Assembly (NCBI GenBank): GCA_007896885.1
Contig: VOIU01000007.1
Span: 122,686-186,685, forward strand
DNA length: 64,000 nt
Reading direction: 5' to 3'
DNA from: Bacteroidaceae bacterium HV4-6-C5C
Lineage (GTDB): Bacteria; Bacteroidota; Bacteroidia; Bacteroidales; Bacteroidaceae
In this document: piece by piece, positions 54,301 to 63,613 of the stretch
Position numbering within the stretch: the stretch's first letter is position 1
How the letters are laid out: every line of letters starts with the position of its first letter
The notes under the pieces: model-generated
The model's input: only the letters and a program-made list of their open reading frames with translations
What the model was told of the DNA's origin: nothing
Database searches by the model: none
Translations under genes and position numbers: made by a program

Positions 54301-55104
54301 ATGAAAGCACATCCGATATTAGATTATCCTTACAGATGGATTCCCACATCTGCATTGATCATATTTCTGATTATCATACAGATTATTTTACTTCACTATT
54401 ATGCCCACACTACATGGATACCGGCATTAGTGGATGGAGTCACCACAGTAGGGTGGTTCGCAGCATTAACTTATTTGGCATGGATCGTAATAAATTTCTC
54501 ATCCATACCCGAGACCGGTATGGTCACCGCTATAGTAGGATTACTACTTTGGCTAGCCGGTTCTTTTATGATTTGTGATATTATGGTCAGAATTATCGGA
54601 CTATCTTACATCTCATACACTTACACCATACCTTTCAGACTATTATTTGGTATTCCGGCATGGATTGCAATAACATTGTGGTATCGCCTGACGTTGAAAG
54701 ATAACGAGTCGGAAGAAAGCGATTTTATCCCGTCTAATGAGCAAAAGGAAGAGCCCAAACCCGAACAACAGGAATATATTGATCGGGTGACTATAAAAGA
54801 CGGTTCTCGAATACACTTGGTAAAAGTGGAAGATATACTTTACATTCAAGCTTGTGGTGACTACACCACGCTAATTACTCCGACGGGTGAGCATATCAAA
54901 GAACAAACCATGAAGTACTTTGAGACTCATCTTCCACCAAATAATTTTGTGAGAATTCACCGATCGACAATTGTGAACGTAGCACAGATATCACGGGTGG
55001 AACTTTTCGGCAAGGAGACTTACCAGGTCTTATTGAAGAATGGTATTAAACTAAGGGTAAGCCTCACGGGATACCGGTTACTAAAAGAACGACTCGGATT
55101 ATAA
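54301..55104 (+). CDS. Membrane-anchored LytTR DNA-binding regulator
   Basis: 267 residues. Four membrane helices (about 15-130) precede a cytoplasmic LytTR domain (about 165-267): RVTIKDGSRIHLVKVEDILYIQACGDYTTLITPTGEHIKEQTMKYFETHLPPNNFVRIHRSTIVNVAQI. There is no receiver domain, so this is not a standard response regulator; signals would pass through the membrane part or the LiaF-like partner. Coupled to the preceding gene by a 3-nt gap. Probably autoregulates through the upstream dyad (inference). Confidence 0.9.
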   Translation: MKAHPILDYPYRWIPTSALIIFLIIIQIILLHYYAHTTWIPALVDGVTTVGWFAALTYLAWIVINFSSIPETGMVTAIVGLLLWLAGSFMICDIMVRIIGLSYISYTYTIPFRLLFGIPAWIAITLWYRLTLKDNESEESDFIPSNEQKEEPKPEQQEYIDRVTIKDGSRIHLVKVEDILYIQACGDYTTLITPTGEHIKEQTMKYFETHLPPNNFVRIHRSTIVNVAQISRVELFGKETYQVLLKNGIKLRVSLTGYRLLKERLGL

Positions 55105-55142
55105 TATAATGTAAGCAATATCTCTATTTTCTACTTTTATTG

Positions 55143-55150
55143 TACTTTTG
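55143..55150 (+). promoter_or_regulatory. Putative -7 element of the EamA transporter gene
   Basis: TACTTTTG followed by C matches TAnnTTTG 19 nt before the ATG at 55170. This rules out the in-frame TTG at 55140, which would lie in the promoter. Confidence 0.55.
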
Positions 55151-55169
55151 CAGCCAAAATAAACACGGT

Positions 55170-56099
55170 ATGCCCTATTTAGGTGAAGTGCTCTCACTTG
55201 GTGTTGCTATTTCCTGGACAGCAACAGCTCTTTTCGCAGAAGTCGGAAGTAAACGATTAGGCTCATTGCAGCTGAATGTAATTCGCTTGACGCTCTCCTT
55301 GCTCATGCTTGGAGCTACTTTATGGTACTTCACCGGATCTCCTATCCCATTATACACGGATGGCAGGACTTGGTTTTGGTTATCTCTGTCAGGCTTTGTC
55401 GGTTATGTATTGGGAGATTATTGCCTGTTTAATGCATACGTACTCATCGGATCACGTTTCGGACAATTGTTTATGACATTGGCACCCATTGCAGCAGCCA
55501 TCTCGGGTTGGATGATTTTAGGCGAGCACATGTCTTCAAAAGCTATTTTGGGGATGCTAGTGACTATTGCTGGAATTGGAATCTCCATTTTCAATCGGGG
55601 TAAGACCCATAAGATAGGATTAAAATTACCGACAAAGGGTGTTTTACTTGGAATTGGAGCCGGAGTTGGTCAAGGCGTTGGACTTGTACTGAGTAAAGTC
55701 GGCATGAATTATTATAAATTGAGCATACCGCACGGTATGGAGAATGTAAACAATCTAATGCCATTCGCATCCACGTTCATTCGCGCCATTACCGGAGCAT
55801 TGGGCTTTCTCATAGTGATGGGTTATCAAAAGCAATTCGACACATTAGCCACGGTAAGACATGACCTTAAAGGCACAGGAGCAGCATTGGGAGCTACTAT
55901 CTTCGGCCCCTTTGTGGGAGTTTCAATCTCATTAATGGCTGTCCAATATACAGAAGCAGGTGTTGCCTCGACTTTAATGGCACTTACTCCTATATTTATC
56001 TTATTACCTGTTCATATTTTCTTCAAACAAAAAATCACATTCAAAGAAATACTGGGAGCAATTATCAGTGTGTTAGGAGTCTCTCTTTTCTTTCTCTAA
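55170..56099 (+). CDS. DMT/EamA family transporter
   Basis: 309-residue inner-membrane protein with two EamA repeats and about ten helices. The first repeat starts YLGEVLSLGVAISWTATALFAEVGSKRLG and ends GMLVTIAGIGISIFNRG; the second starts GVLLGIGAGVGQGVGLVLSK and ends LGAIISVLGVSLFFL. Such proteins export amino acids or other metabolites; the substrate is unknown. Normal length with the start at 55170. Confidence 0.9.
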   Translation: MPYLGEVLSLGVAISWTATALFAEVGSKRLGSLQLNVIRLTLSLLMLGATLWYFTGSPIPLYTDGRTWFWLSLSGFVGYVLGDYCLFNAYVLIGSRFGQLFMTLAPIAAAISGWMILGEHMSSKAILGMLVTIAGIGISIFNRGKTHKIGLKLPTKGVLLGIGAGVGQGVGLVLSKVGMNYYKLSIPHGMENVNNLMPFASTFIRAITGALGFLIVMGYQKQFDTLATVRHDLKGTGAALGATIFGPFVGVSISLMAVQYTEAGVASTLMALTPIFILLPVHIFFKQKITFKEILGAIISVLGVSLFFL

Positions 56100-56298
56100 T
56101 ATCCCCATATAAGAGCATTTTCTTAAAACCCATCTATAATTGGTGACACAAATTCAATAATTGTTTTGCAAGAGTATTGCTTTTACTTAAACTTCATCAT
56201 TACAATAAAGTAATGAGGAATATGAAAATATTCTAATAAGTGTTACCGTTCTTCCTCTTTGTCAAAAATCATTTCTCTCCCCGCCTCATCGCCATTCA

Positions 56299-56411
56299 AC
56301 CTAGGACTGAGCCTATCATCAATGGCATTGATGGTAGGAATCATCGGCATTGATGGTGATCATCAATGGCATTGATGCTATATTAGACCTAGGAACAATC
56401 ATGATTCAGCC
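56299..56411. repeat. 22-bp-period array of palindromic units
   Basis: GGCATTGATG recurs at 56324, 56346 and 56368, exactly 22 bases apart. Two of the three copies complete a dyad CATCAATG-G-CATTGATG (56317-56333 and 56361-56377). ACCTAGGA occurs at both edges (56299 and 56387), 88 bases or four periods apart. Confidence 0.75.
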
Positions 56412-56596
56412 TACAACACATCACAGTATATTCCAAACCTTTTTATAGCACTGCATACATGTAGTCGTTTTTCAAGAATGATGATTGCTGTATATAAGAA
56501 ATACGGTACAAGCACAATCAAAGAACAGTATACTTTTACAAATAGAAAGGATTAAAACAAGTGCATATACTTGCATACAATATAAAGCATCGGAAT

Positions 56597-56628
56597 ATTG
56601 CTTATCGCCAATAATTTTCGTATTTTTG
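56597..56628 (+). promoter_or_regulatory. Promoter of the topoisomerase IV A gene
   Basis: ATTG at 56597-56600, a 20-base spacer, then TATTTTTG at 56621-56628. This is the full Bacteroides -33/-7 arrangement, 50 nt before the start codon. Confidence 0.65.
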
Positions 56629-56678
56629 CGTTCAACTGATTTTTAGCATTATACAGAATAGAATATTGCCGGAGAGCT

Positions 56679-59363
56679 ATGAGCGAAGAATTTGAAGAAC
56701 CGAAAGACGACTTGGAGAACGAAGTCCCCGCTGGAAGCGAGGGGCACTCGGATTATAAACCCGCAGACACAAAAGATGCTAATATAAAGCACCAACTTAG
56801 CGGAATGTACCAGAATTGGTTTCTGGATTATGCTTCCTACGTTATTCTGGAGCGTGCCGTGCCACATATCAATGATGGGCTGAAACCTGTACAACGTCGT
56901 ATTCTTCATTCCATGCGGCGAATGGAAGACGGACGATATAACAAGGTGGCAAACATTGTGGGACACACCATGCAATTCCACCCGCACGGTGATGCCTCCA
57001 TAGGTGACGCACTGGTACAACTGGGGCAAAAAGATCTTTTAGTAGATTGCCAAGGAAACTGGGGAAATATACTCACCGGAGATAGTGCTGCAGCTCCCCG
57101 TTATATTGAAGCACGTCTTTCAAAGTTTGCTCTTGATGTGGTATTCAATCCCAAGACAACAGAGTGGAAACTCTCCTACGATGGTCGTAATAAAGAACCA
57201 GTCACATTACCGGTAAAATTTCCGCTACTCTTAGCCCAAGGCGTGGAGGGTATTGCTGTCGGTCTTTCATCTAAAATATTACCACATAATTTCAATGAAC
57301 TTTGCAACGCTTCCATCGCTTATCTCAACGGTGAAGCATTTAAGCTTTATCCCGACTTTCAGACAGGCGGTTCTATCGATGTATCAAAATATAATGATGG
57401 AGAACGCGGTGGCTCGGTAAAAGTGCGTTCTAAAATTAACAAACTCGACAACAAGACTCTTGTCATCACTGAGATTCCTTATGGGAAAACGACTTCTTCG
57501 GTCATTGACTCCATATTGAAAGCAGTAGACAAAGGCAAAATCAAAATACGGAAAGTAGATGATAATACTTCGGCTAACGTAGAGATACTGGTACATCTGG
57601 CTCCGGGAGTATCTTCAGACAAAACGATCGATGCACTCTACGCTTTCACCGACTGCGAGGTAAGCATTTCACCCAACTGCTGTGTGATAGACGACCAGAA
57701 ACCGCATTTCCTTAAAGTAAGTGATGTACTTAAAAAGGCGGTCGATAATACACTAAGTCTGCTTCGACAAGAACTTGAGATACGCAAAAATGAAATTGAA
57801 GAAGCGTTGCACTTCTCTTCTTTGGAGAAGATCTTCATAGAAGAACGTATTTACAAGGACAAAGAGTTTGAACAAGCTAAAACGATGGATGCTGCGTGTG
57901 AGCACATCGATGAACGCTTGACTCCTTTCTATCCCAAATTTATCCGCGAAGTAACCAAGGAAGATATCCTTAAGCTGATGGAAATAAAAATGGGCCGTAT
58001 CTTAAAATTCAACTCGGACAAAGCGGACGAGGCAATCGCCCGAATGAAAGAGGAGATCAAAGAGATTGACCATCATCTGACTCATATCGTGGAATACACC
58101 ACGAATTGGTTTCAAATGCTTAAAGATAAATATGGCAAGAACTTCCCCCGCCACACCGAGCTTCGTAACTTCGATACCATTGAAGTCGCCAAGGTGGCTG
58201 AAGCAAACGAAAAGCTTTATATCAACCGTGAGGAAGGATTCATAGGAACAGGTCTTAAGAAAGATGAGTTTATAGCTAACTGTTCCGACCTGGACGACGT
58301 CATTATATTCTTCCGGGATGGAAAATATATTATCACTCCCGTTACAGATAAAAAGTTTGTAGGGAAAAATATTCTTTATGCCAATGTCTTCAAGAAGAAC
58401 GATAAACGCACAATTTATAACGTTGCGTATCGCGATGGCAAAGAAGGAACTTGCTATATCAAACGATTTGCCGTTACTTCAGTGGTTCGCGACCGTGAAT
58501 ATGACGTAACTCAGGGTACACCCGAATCCCGAATCATGTATTTCACCGCCAATCCCAACGGAGAGGCTGAAGTCATTAAGGTAACCTTAAAACCCAACCC
58601 ACGTGTACGCCGCATCACTTTTGAAGAAGACTTTAGTAAAATAAGCATCAAGGGACGTCAGGCCATGGGAAATATTCTGACGAAACTCCCCGTACATAAG
58701 ATTGCATTAAAGCAACGTGGTGGTTCCACACTGGGAGGTCGGAAAGTATGGTTCGACCGCGATGTACTCCGGCTTAATTATGACGGACGAGGAGAATTCC
58801 TGGGTGAATTCCAAAGTGACGATTCAATTCTCGTTATATTGGATAACGGAGATTTCTACACCAGCAACTTCGATTTAAGCAACCATTACGAAGACAATGT
58901 ACATACCGTAGAGAAATACGATCCGCATAAAATATGGACAGCCGTACTATACGATGCCGATCAACAAAACTATCCATATATCAAACGATTCAATTTCGAG
59001 GCAAGCAATCGTAAGCAAAACTATCTGGGTGAGAACAAAGACAGCCGCTTGATTTTATTGACGGATGAATATTATCCGCGTTTGGAAGTCATCTTTGGTG
59101 GACATGACAGCTTCCGGGAGGCATTGATAATTGATGCCGATGACTTTATTGCAGTCAAAGGTTTTAAGGCTAAAGGCAAACGCCTGACCACTTTTACTCT
59201 CGAAACCGTCAACGAACTTGAGCCAACCCGAAAACTGGAACTTCCCAAAGTAATGAATGAGGAAGAAGAAGAGGAGGATGAAACAGAAATACTCGATCCG
59301 GACCATGGGAAAACGGAAGGTGACATTTTGGACGAAATGACCGGACAAATGAAGTTGTTTTAA
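56679..59363 (+). CDS. parC: DNA topoisomerase IV subunit A (ParC-like)
   Basis: 894 residues. It cuts and rejoins DNA through a tyrosine, here Tyr142 in AAAPRYIEARLSKF. The quinolone-resistance region reads HPHGDASIGDALVQLGQKDLL (from residue 101). The C-terminal part has pinwheel-type repeats (about 530-860), then a very acidic tail EEEEEEDETEILDPD. DASIGDALV and the missing GyrA box favour topoisomerase IV over gyrase, though the Bacteroidetes proteins are close. The partner subunit is not in this window. Confidence 0.85.
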   Translation: MSEEFEEPKDDLENEVPAGSEGHSDYKPADTKDANIKHQLSGMYQNWFLDYASYVILERAVPHINDGLKPVQRRILHSMRRMEDGRYNKVANIVGHTMQFHPHGDASIGDALVQLGQKDLLVDCQGNWGNILTGDSAAAPRYIEARLSKFALDVVFNPKTTEWKLSYDGRNKEPVTLPVKFPLLLAQGVEGIAVGLSSKILPHNFNELCNASIAYLNGEAFKLYPDFQTGGSIDVSKYNDGERGGSVKVRSKINKLDNKTLVITEIPYGKTTSSVIDSILKAVDKGKIKIRKVDDNTSANVEILVHLAPGVSSDKTIDALYAFTDCEVSISPNCCVIDDQKPHFLKVSDVLKKAVDNTLSLLRQELEIRKNEIEEALHFSSLEKIFIEERIYKDKEFEQAKTMDAACEHIDERLTPFYPKFIREVTKEDILKLMEIKMGRILKFNSDKADEAIARMKEEIKEIDHHLTHIVEYTTNWFQMLKDKYGKNFPRHTELRNFDTIEVAKVAEANEKLYINREEGFIGTGLKKDEFIANCSDLDDVIIFFRDGKYIITPVTDKKFVGKNILYANVFKKNDKRTIYNVAYRDGKEGTCYIKRFAVTSVVRDREYDVTQGTPESRIMYFTANPNGEAEVIKVTLKPNPRVRRITFEEDFSKISIKGRQAMGNILTKLPVHKIALKQRGGSTLGGRKVWFDRDVLRLNYDGRGEFLGEFQSDDSILVILDNGDFYTSNFDLSNHYEDNVHTVEKYDPHKIWTAVLYDADQQNYPYIKRFNFEASNRKQNYLGENKDSRLILLTDEYYPRLEVIFGGHDSFREALIIDADDFIAVKGFKAKGKRLTTFTLETVNELEPTRKLELPKVMNEEEEEEDETEILDPDHGKTEGDILDEMTGQMKLF

Positions 59364-59383
59364 TTTGTGACGGGCAACTAACC

Positions 59384-60241
59384 ATGAAGCTTTACACAAC
59401 AGGGATATTAATAGGATGCTTACTCCTTTTAGGCGGAAGCCTCAAGGCTCAAAGTCAAGAAGAGAGGATCATAAACGAGTTACGAACAGACTCTGCCGCC
59501 AGAACACGTTTCGTAACCCGTTCAACATTATATGGCATTGGATATGCCAATGTGTATGATACTTATCTGTCTCCCCAAGAATATACCGGCATTGATTTCC
59601 GACTCTCACGTGAAAGTATGCGTATGACAGGAATAATGAAAGGCAATGTATCCCGGCAAAGCTTCTTCCAATCCAACTTCAGCTATACGCACAACCGGGT
59701 GGATAACAACAATACCATATCGGGGTTGGTGAATTGGAACTATGGTCTGCACTATAATTTCCAAGTTACATCAAATCTTAAGCTATTGGCCGGAAGCATG
59801 ATTGATCTCAACGGAGGTTTCATTTATAATCTCCGGAACAGCAACAACCCGGCTTCAGCCCGTGCATATATCAACCTTGATGCATCGGGCATGGCTATTT
59901 GGAATTTTAAAATTAAAAGATATCCTATAACACTCCGTTACCAAGTCAATGCCCCGGTAGTCGGTGCCATGTTCTCCCCTCACTACGGTCAATCGTATTA
60001 CGAGATCTTTACGTTAGGAAATAGCGGAGGAGTCATAAAAATGACCTCCCTTCACAACCAGCCTTCCTTACGACAAATGCTGACCTGCGATTTTCCTGTG
60101 TTGACTGCCAAAATGCGTATTGCCTATTTGTGGGATGTGCAGCAATCAAGGATAAACGGACTAAGAACACATATCTATGCAAATGCTTTTATGATTGGGT
60201 TTGTGAAAGAATTATATCTTCTTCGTCCAAAGAACAAATGA
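59384..60241 (+). CDS. Outer-membrane-like beta-barrel protein (DUF3316-like)
   Basis: 285 residues with signal peptide ending near SLKAQ. The rest has alternating hydrophobic beta-strand patterns, for example STLYGIGYANVYDTYLSPQEYTGIDFRLS and IRYQVNAPV-type strands, consistent with a small barrel in the outer membrane. I believe it matches DUF3316, which has no known function. It starts 20 nt after the topoisomerase gene and is followed by an S41 peptidase gene. Confidence 0.7.
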   Translation: MKLYTTGILIGCLLLLGGSLKAQSQEERIINELRTDSAARTRFVTRSTLYGIGYANVYDTYLSPQEYTGIDFRLSRESMRMTGIMKGNVSRQSFFQSNFSYTHNRVDNNNTISGLVNWNYGLHYNFQVTSNLKLLAGSMIDLNGGFIYNLRNSNNPASARAYINLDASGMAIWNFKIKRYPITLRYQVNAPVVGAMFSPHYGQSYYEIFTLGNSGGVIKMTSLHNQPSLRQMLTCDFPVLTAKMRIAYLWDVQQSRINGLRTHIYANAFMIGFVKELYLLRPKNK

Positions 60242-60392
60242 GTAATCGGCTCTTTAGAACGTTGCAGGAAGATTTAAGCACCGCTTGCTTTATAGAAAGA
60301 GAGAATATATATAATTTTCAACACAATTTACAGACTCAACAAGAGTTAGAATATAGTTGATTATTAATGGATTATAAAGGACAACATAAAGA

Positions 60393-61409
60393 ATGAAACA
60401 AGGAATAAAAGTATTCCGGCTTTTAGTCGTTTTGGCTCTAATTCCACTCTGGACAGGCTGTATCCGTGAAGAGGAATATAACAATACCCCGCAAGGTAAC
60501 TTCGAGGCATTGTGGAAGATCATTGATGAACAATATTGCTTCCTTGACTATAAAAAAATCAATTGGGATTCCATCCATAATGTATATCAGCCCCTCATCA
60601 CTCCCGACATGACCAATGACGGTCTATTTGAAGTACTCGGCAATATGCTTGCAGAATTAAAAGACGGACACGTCAATTTGTATTCGTCATCCAATAAAGC
60701 ACGCTATTGGGATTGGTATCTGGATTATCCCCGCAATTTCAATGAAGCCATTATAGAACAATATCTTGGCCGTAGCTACCGTATTGCAGGAGGAATGGAA
60801 TACACAATATTGGATGATAACGTCGGTTACATCTATTATGAGTCCTTCTCTTCAGGTATCGGGGATGGTAATCTTGATCAGGTCCTCTCCTACCTCGCAC
60901 CTTGCAACGGAGTTATTATTGACGTCCGTAACAACGGCGGGGGGAATATTACGAATGCAACAAAAATAGCAGCACGTTTCACTAACGAGAAAATTCTGAC
61001 AGGATACATCCAGCATAAGACAGGTAAAGGACATAGCGATTTCTCCGATCCGGTAGCCATCTATTTGGAACCGTCCAATAGCATTCGCTGGCAAAAGAAA
61101 GCCATCGTACTCACCAACCGACATTCCTATAGTGCCACCAATGACTTTGTCAATTCCATGCGCTACCTGCCCAATGTTACCATTGTAGGCGACAAAACGG
61201 GAGGAGGCTCGGGACTCCCATTCTCATCCGAACTTCCCAACGGATGGAGTGTACGCTTTTCAGCAAGCCCCCACTTAGATGCTGAAAAACAACAGATTGA
61301 GTTTGGTATCAGTCCTGATGTAAAGATAGACATGGACTCTATCCAAGCCAGCAAAGGAGTAGACAGCATGATAGAAAAAGCCCGGGAACTGCTGAAAGTT
61401 GCACAATAA
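60393..61409 (+). CDS. S41 family peptidase, lipoprotein
   Basis: 338 residues. A lipobox (WTGC, Cys23) anchors it to the membrane. The C-terminal-processing-peptidase fold is visible: GVIIDVRNNGGGNITNATKIA, then TNRHSYSATNDFVNSMRYLPNVTIVGDKTGGGSGLPFSSELPNGW, containing the nucleophile Ser of RHSYS and the KTGGG region. No PDZ domain is obvious, in line with the shorter family members. Role unknown, probably periplasmic protein turnover. Confidence 0.88.
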   Translation: MKQGIKVFRLLVVLALIPLWTGCIREEEYNNTPQGNFEALWKIIDEQYCFLDYKKINWDSIHNVYQPLITPDMTNDGLFEVLGNMLAELKDGHVNLYSSSNKARYWDWYLDYPRNFNEAIIEQYLGRSYRIAGGMEYTILDDNVGYIYYESFSSGIGDGNLDQVLSYLAPCNGVIIDVRNNGGGNITNATKIAARFTNEKILTGYIQHKTGKGHSDFSDPVAIYLEPSNSIRWQKKAIVLTNRHSYSATNDFVNSMRYLPNVTIVGDKTGGGSGLPFSSELPNGWSVRFSASPHLDAEKQQIEFGISPDVKIDMDSIQASKGVDSMIEKARELLKVAQ

Positions 61410-61429
61410 GCCACTTTATTGGCAAAGCA

Positions 61430-61461
61430 TTTGCCAAATTCAAAAAAACTTTCTATCTTTG
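61430..61461 (+). promoter_or_regulatory. Promoter of tRNA-Leu
   Basis: TTTG at 61430-61433, a 20-base spacer, then TATCTTTG at 61454-61461 followed by C: the full Bacteroides consensus. The mature tRNA starts 24 nt downstream. Confidence 0.7.
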
Positions 61462-61484
61462 CGCCACCAAACGGAAAAATCCCT

Positions 61485-61566
61485 GCGGGTGTGGCGTAAT
61501 TGGCAGCCGCGCCAGACTTAGGATCTGGTGCCGTGAGGCGTGTAGGTTCGAGTCCTATCACCCGCA
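61485..61566 (+). tRNA. tRNA-Leu, anticodon TAG
   Basis: Acceptor arms GCGGGTG and CACCCGC close the cloverleaf with discriminator A. The anticodon stem is CCAGA/TCTGG with loop CTTAGGA, anticodon TAG (61519-61521). The T-loop reads GGTTCGAGTCC. An enlarged variable arm marks a type II tRNA. CCA is not encoded. Confidence 0.97.
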
Positions 61567-61576
61567 CAGAGATAAT

Positions 61577-61615
61577 TCAAAAAAAGTCTGCAATAATATT
61601 TTGCAGACTTTTTTT
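61577..61615 (+). terminator. Terminator after tRNA-Leu
   Basis: AAAAAGTCTGCAA pairs with TTTGCAGACTTTTT across a short loop, followed by a T-run. A strong rho-independent shape. Confidence 0.85.
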
Positions 61616-61692
61616 ATTCCACACACTCAAGTAGAAAATGCTCTTTTTGCTATTCAAAACAACTTTTTCATCTCACAAATAAGATAAAGTAT

Positions 61693-61700
61693 TAACTTTG
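61693..61700 (+). promoter_or_regulatory. Putative -7 element of the ECF sigma gene
   Basis: TAACTTTG matches TAnnTTTG; it lies 117 nt before the start codon at 61818, so a leader is implied. Confidence 0.35.
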
Positions 61701-61817
61701 GCGAATTGAACTACATGATCTGATCAAATCTAATACGCACCTTATCCCATCTATAAATAGAAAGATATCAGCGCTTAAATCATAAAACAGAACAAAAAGA
61801 CACAAGCTTTTCAAGTT

Positions 61818-62414
61818 ATGGAGCGATTATATGAAAAAGACCTTTTATTACAACTAAAGAATGGCTCTTCTGAAGCTTTCGAAAGGCTATTCAATGAACA
61901 TAGTGGAAAGCTATATAATTTCATTCTTAAATTCTCATCAGGGAATAAATATCTAGCAGAAGAAATAGTGCAGCGCACATTCATAAAGTTATGGGAAACC
62001 CACTCTTTAATAAATCCGGAAAAGAACTTTAATTCATATCTATGCACAATCGCAAAAAACATGCTGATAAATGAGTATGAACACCGAACGCTGGAATATG
62101 TATATAAGGAATATATCCTGAAAAATGATTCAGCTAATGATAATGTCACAGAGGAAGAAGTGAATAAAAATCTACTCGAAGAATATATAAATAGTCTGAT
62201 TGATAAGTTACCCCCTGCAAGGAAGCAGATATTTATATTAAAAAAGAAAGAAATGTGGACAAACAGAGACATTGCGGAACATCTTCAAATATCAGAAAGT
62301 ACGGTGGAGAATCAATTGTCAAAAGCAATTTCTTTTATGAGAGAACACCTAACAAAATATTATGATTATCTGTTATCTTTGATAGCATTCATCTTTATCA
62401 ATCAAGCTAAATAG
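61818..62414 (+). CDS. ECF-type RNA polymerase sigma factor
   Basis: 198 residues with region 2 (about 10-85: SEAFERLFNEHSGKLYNFIL, then AEEIVQRTFIKLWETH) and region 4 (about 130-185: LPPARKQIFILKKKEMWTNRDIAEHLQISESTVENQLSKAISFM). Bacteroidales of this type pair such a factor with a FecR anti-sigma protein and an STN-type receptor to turn on a transport gene set when ligand docks. Here the FecR gene follows by 30 nt and the receptor after that. Confidence 0.93.
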   Translation: MERLYEKDLLLQLKNGSSEAFERLFNEHSGKLYNFILKFSSGNKYLAEEIVQRTFIKLWETHSLINPEKNFNSYLCTIAKNMLINEYEHRTLEYVYKEYILKNDSANDNVTEEEVNKNLLEEYINSLIDKLPPARKQIFILKKKEMWTNRDIAEHLQISESTVENQLSKAISFMREHLTKYYDYLLSLIAFIFINQAK

Positions 62415-62444
62415 TCGAACACTCAAATAAATAATAATATTCGA

Positions 62445-63428
62445 ATGGAAAAGAAAGAATGTATATATCTTTTTGAACAATATATTTCAGGAAAGGCTTC
62501 TGATGAGGAAATCGAAAGATTAAGAACCTATTTTGAGAATGACCCGGCATTAAATACTTGGTTCAACAACAGAATACTAAGCTCATCCGATTGCATAGAT
62601 GATGGGCTTAAAGTAAAAATGTTTGCGAACATACGTTCGCAAATTCAAGATAATGAAGAAAATAGCTCTCGGCGATATAAAGAGGCGAATGTGAAATATA
62701 ATATAAGACGAATAGCAAACATTGCAGCTATCATACTTCCTTTTATACTATTATTTGCTTTTTACCTTTTCTTGAAGCCAAACAACATCAATACCTACGA
62801 AATGTTTGCGGACAAAGGACAAAAAGCAAGCTTAATTCTTCCTGAAGGAAGTAAAATCACAATAAATTCCAATTCAAGAATCACCTATAACAGTAGCTAC
62901 AATCAGAAGGAGAGACGGGTCACGCTTAAAGGAGAAGCTTTCTTCAGGGTGGTTCACAACGCCGAAAAGCCTTTTATTGTGCAGTGTGAAGAGGTAAACA
63001 TAATGGTCTTGGGTACAACGTTCGGAATAAAAGCTTATGAGGATGAAAATAATATTTCTGTCGTTTTAAACTCAGGGAAAATACGATTGATCACTCCCAG
63101 CGAGAGAATAGAAATGAATCCAAACGAACGCATCATATACAATAAAACAACACACCAAACATCTATAGAGAAAGTTAATGCCGAAGATTTTACAGACTGG
63201 AGTAAAAACCGCCTTCGTTTCGAAAATGAACCTTTGGAGATTATCATGAAAGCAATATCGAGAATGCACAATATAAGCATTATACTCGATAATTCAGACA
63301 TCAAGAACTTACGCTTTACCGGAACGATTGACAACACGAACATTGAGAGTGCAATGCATGCCATAACATTAACATCATCAATCAGTTATAAATTAAGAGA
63401 TGGGGTGATTCACTTATATAAGAATTAA
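62445..63428 (+). CDS. FecR family anti-sigma factor
   Basis: 327 residues. A cytoplasmic N-terminal part (1-85) binds the sigma factor. One membrane helix (IANIAAIILPFILLFAFYLFL, about 88-108) follows, then a periplasmic FecR domain (KGQKASLILPEGSKITINSNSRI onward). A C-terminal DUF4974-type domain (LRFENEPLEIIMKAISRMHNISIIL) probably meets the receptor STN domain. Complete; a strong terminator follows. Confidence 0.92.
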   Translation: MEKKECIYLFEQYISGKASDEEIERLRTYFENDPALNTWFNNRILSSSDCIDDGLKVKMFANIRSQIQDNEENSSRRYKEANVKYNIRRIANIAAIILPFILLFAFYLFLKPNNINTYEMFADKGQKASLILPEGSKITINSNSRITYNSSYNQKERRVTLKGEAFFRVVHNAEKPFIVQCEEVNIMVLGTTFGIKAYEDENNISVVLNSGKIRLITPSERIEMNPNERIIYNKTTHQTSIEKVNAEDFTDWSKNRLRFENEPLEIIMKAISRMHNISIILDNSDIKNLRFTGTIDNTNIESAMHAITLTSSISYKLRDGVIHLYKN

Positions 63429-63448
63429 CGTAAATATCATACTAATAT

Positions 63449-63487
63449 TACGGCAATGCAGCAATGTATTGCCGTAGTTTTTTTTAT
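63449..63487 (+). terminator. Terminator after the FecR gene
   Basis: Arms TACGGCAAT (63449-63457) and ATTGCCGTA (63468-63476) with a 10-nt loop, then a run of T. The receptor gene that follows must therefore have its own promoter. Confidence 0.85.
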
Positions 63488-63613
63488 AGCTACAGCACTA
63501 ACAAATGTTAATAACAAAAAACGCAATAGAGGAAAAGCCCGACTTAAATGTATACCTAGCAAATGGATAAAATAGTATCCATTGCTATTGTAAACTCATA
63601 AATCTAATTAATC

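Larger units (their letters stand above)
56100..56678. other. Intergenic region upstream of topoisomerase IV A gene
   Basis: These 579 bases contain no credible gene. They hold a 22-bp repeat array with palindromic units and a well-formed promoter near the right end. The remainder is unremarkable AT-rich sequence. Confidence 0.6.

Noticed and set aside
61163..61567. Leftward reading frame covering tRNA-Leu and the S41 gene end
   Set aside because: Antisense to a clear peptidase gene and a tRNA; resembles a common spurious annotation over tRNA genes.
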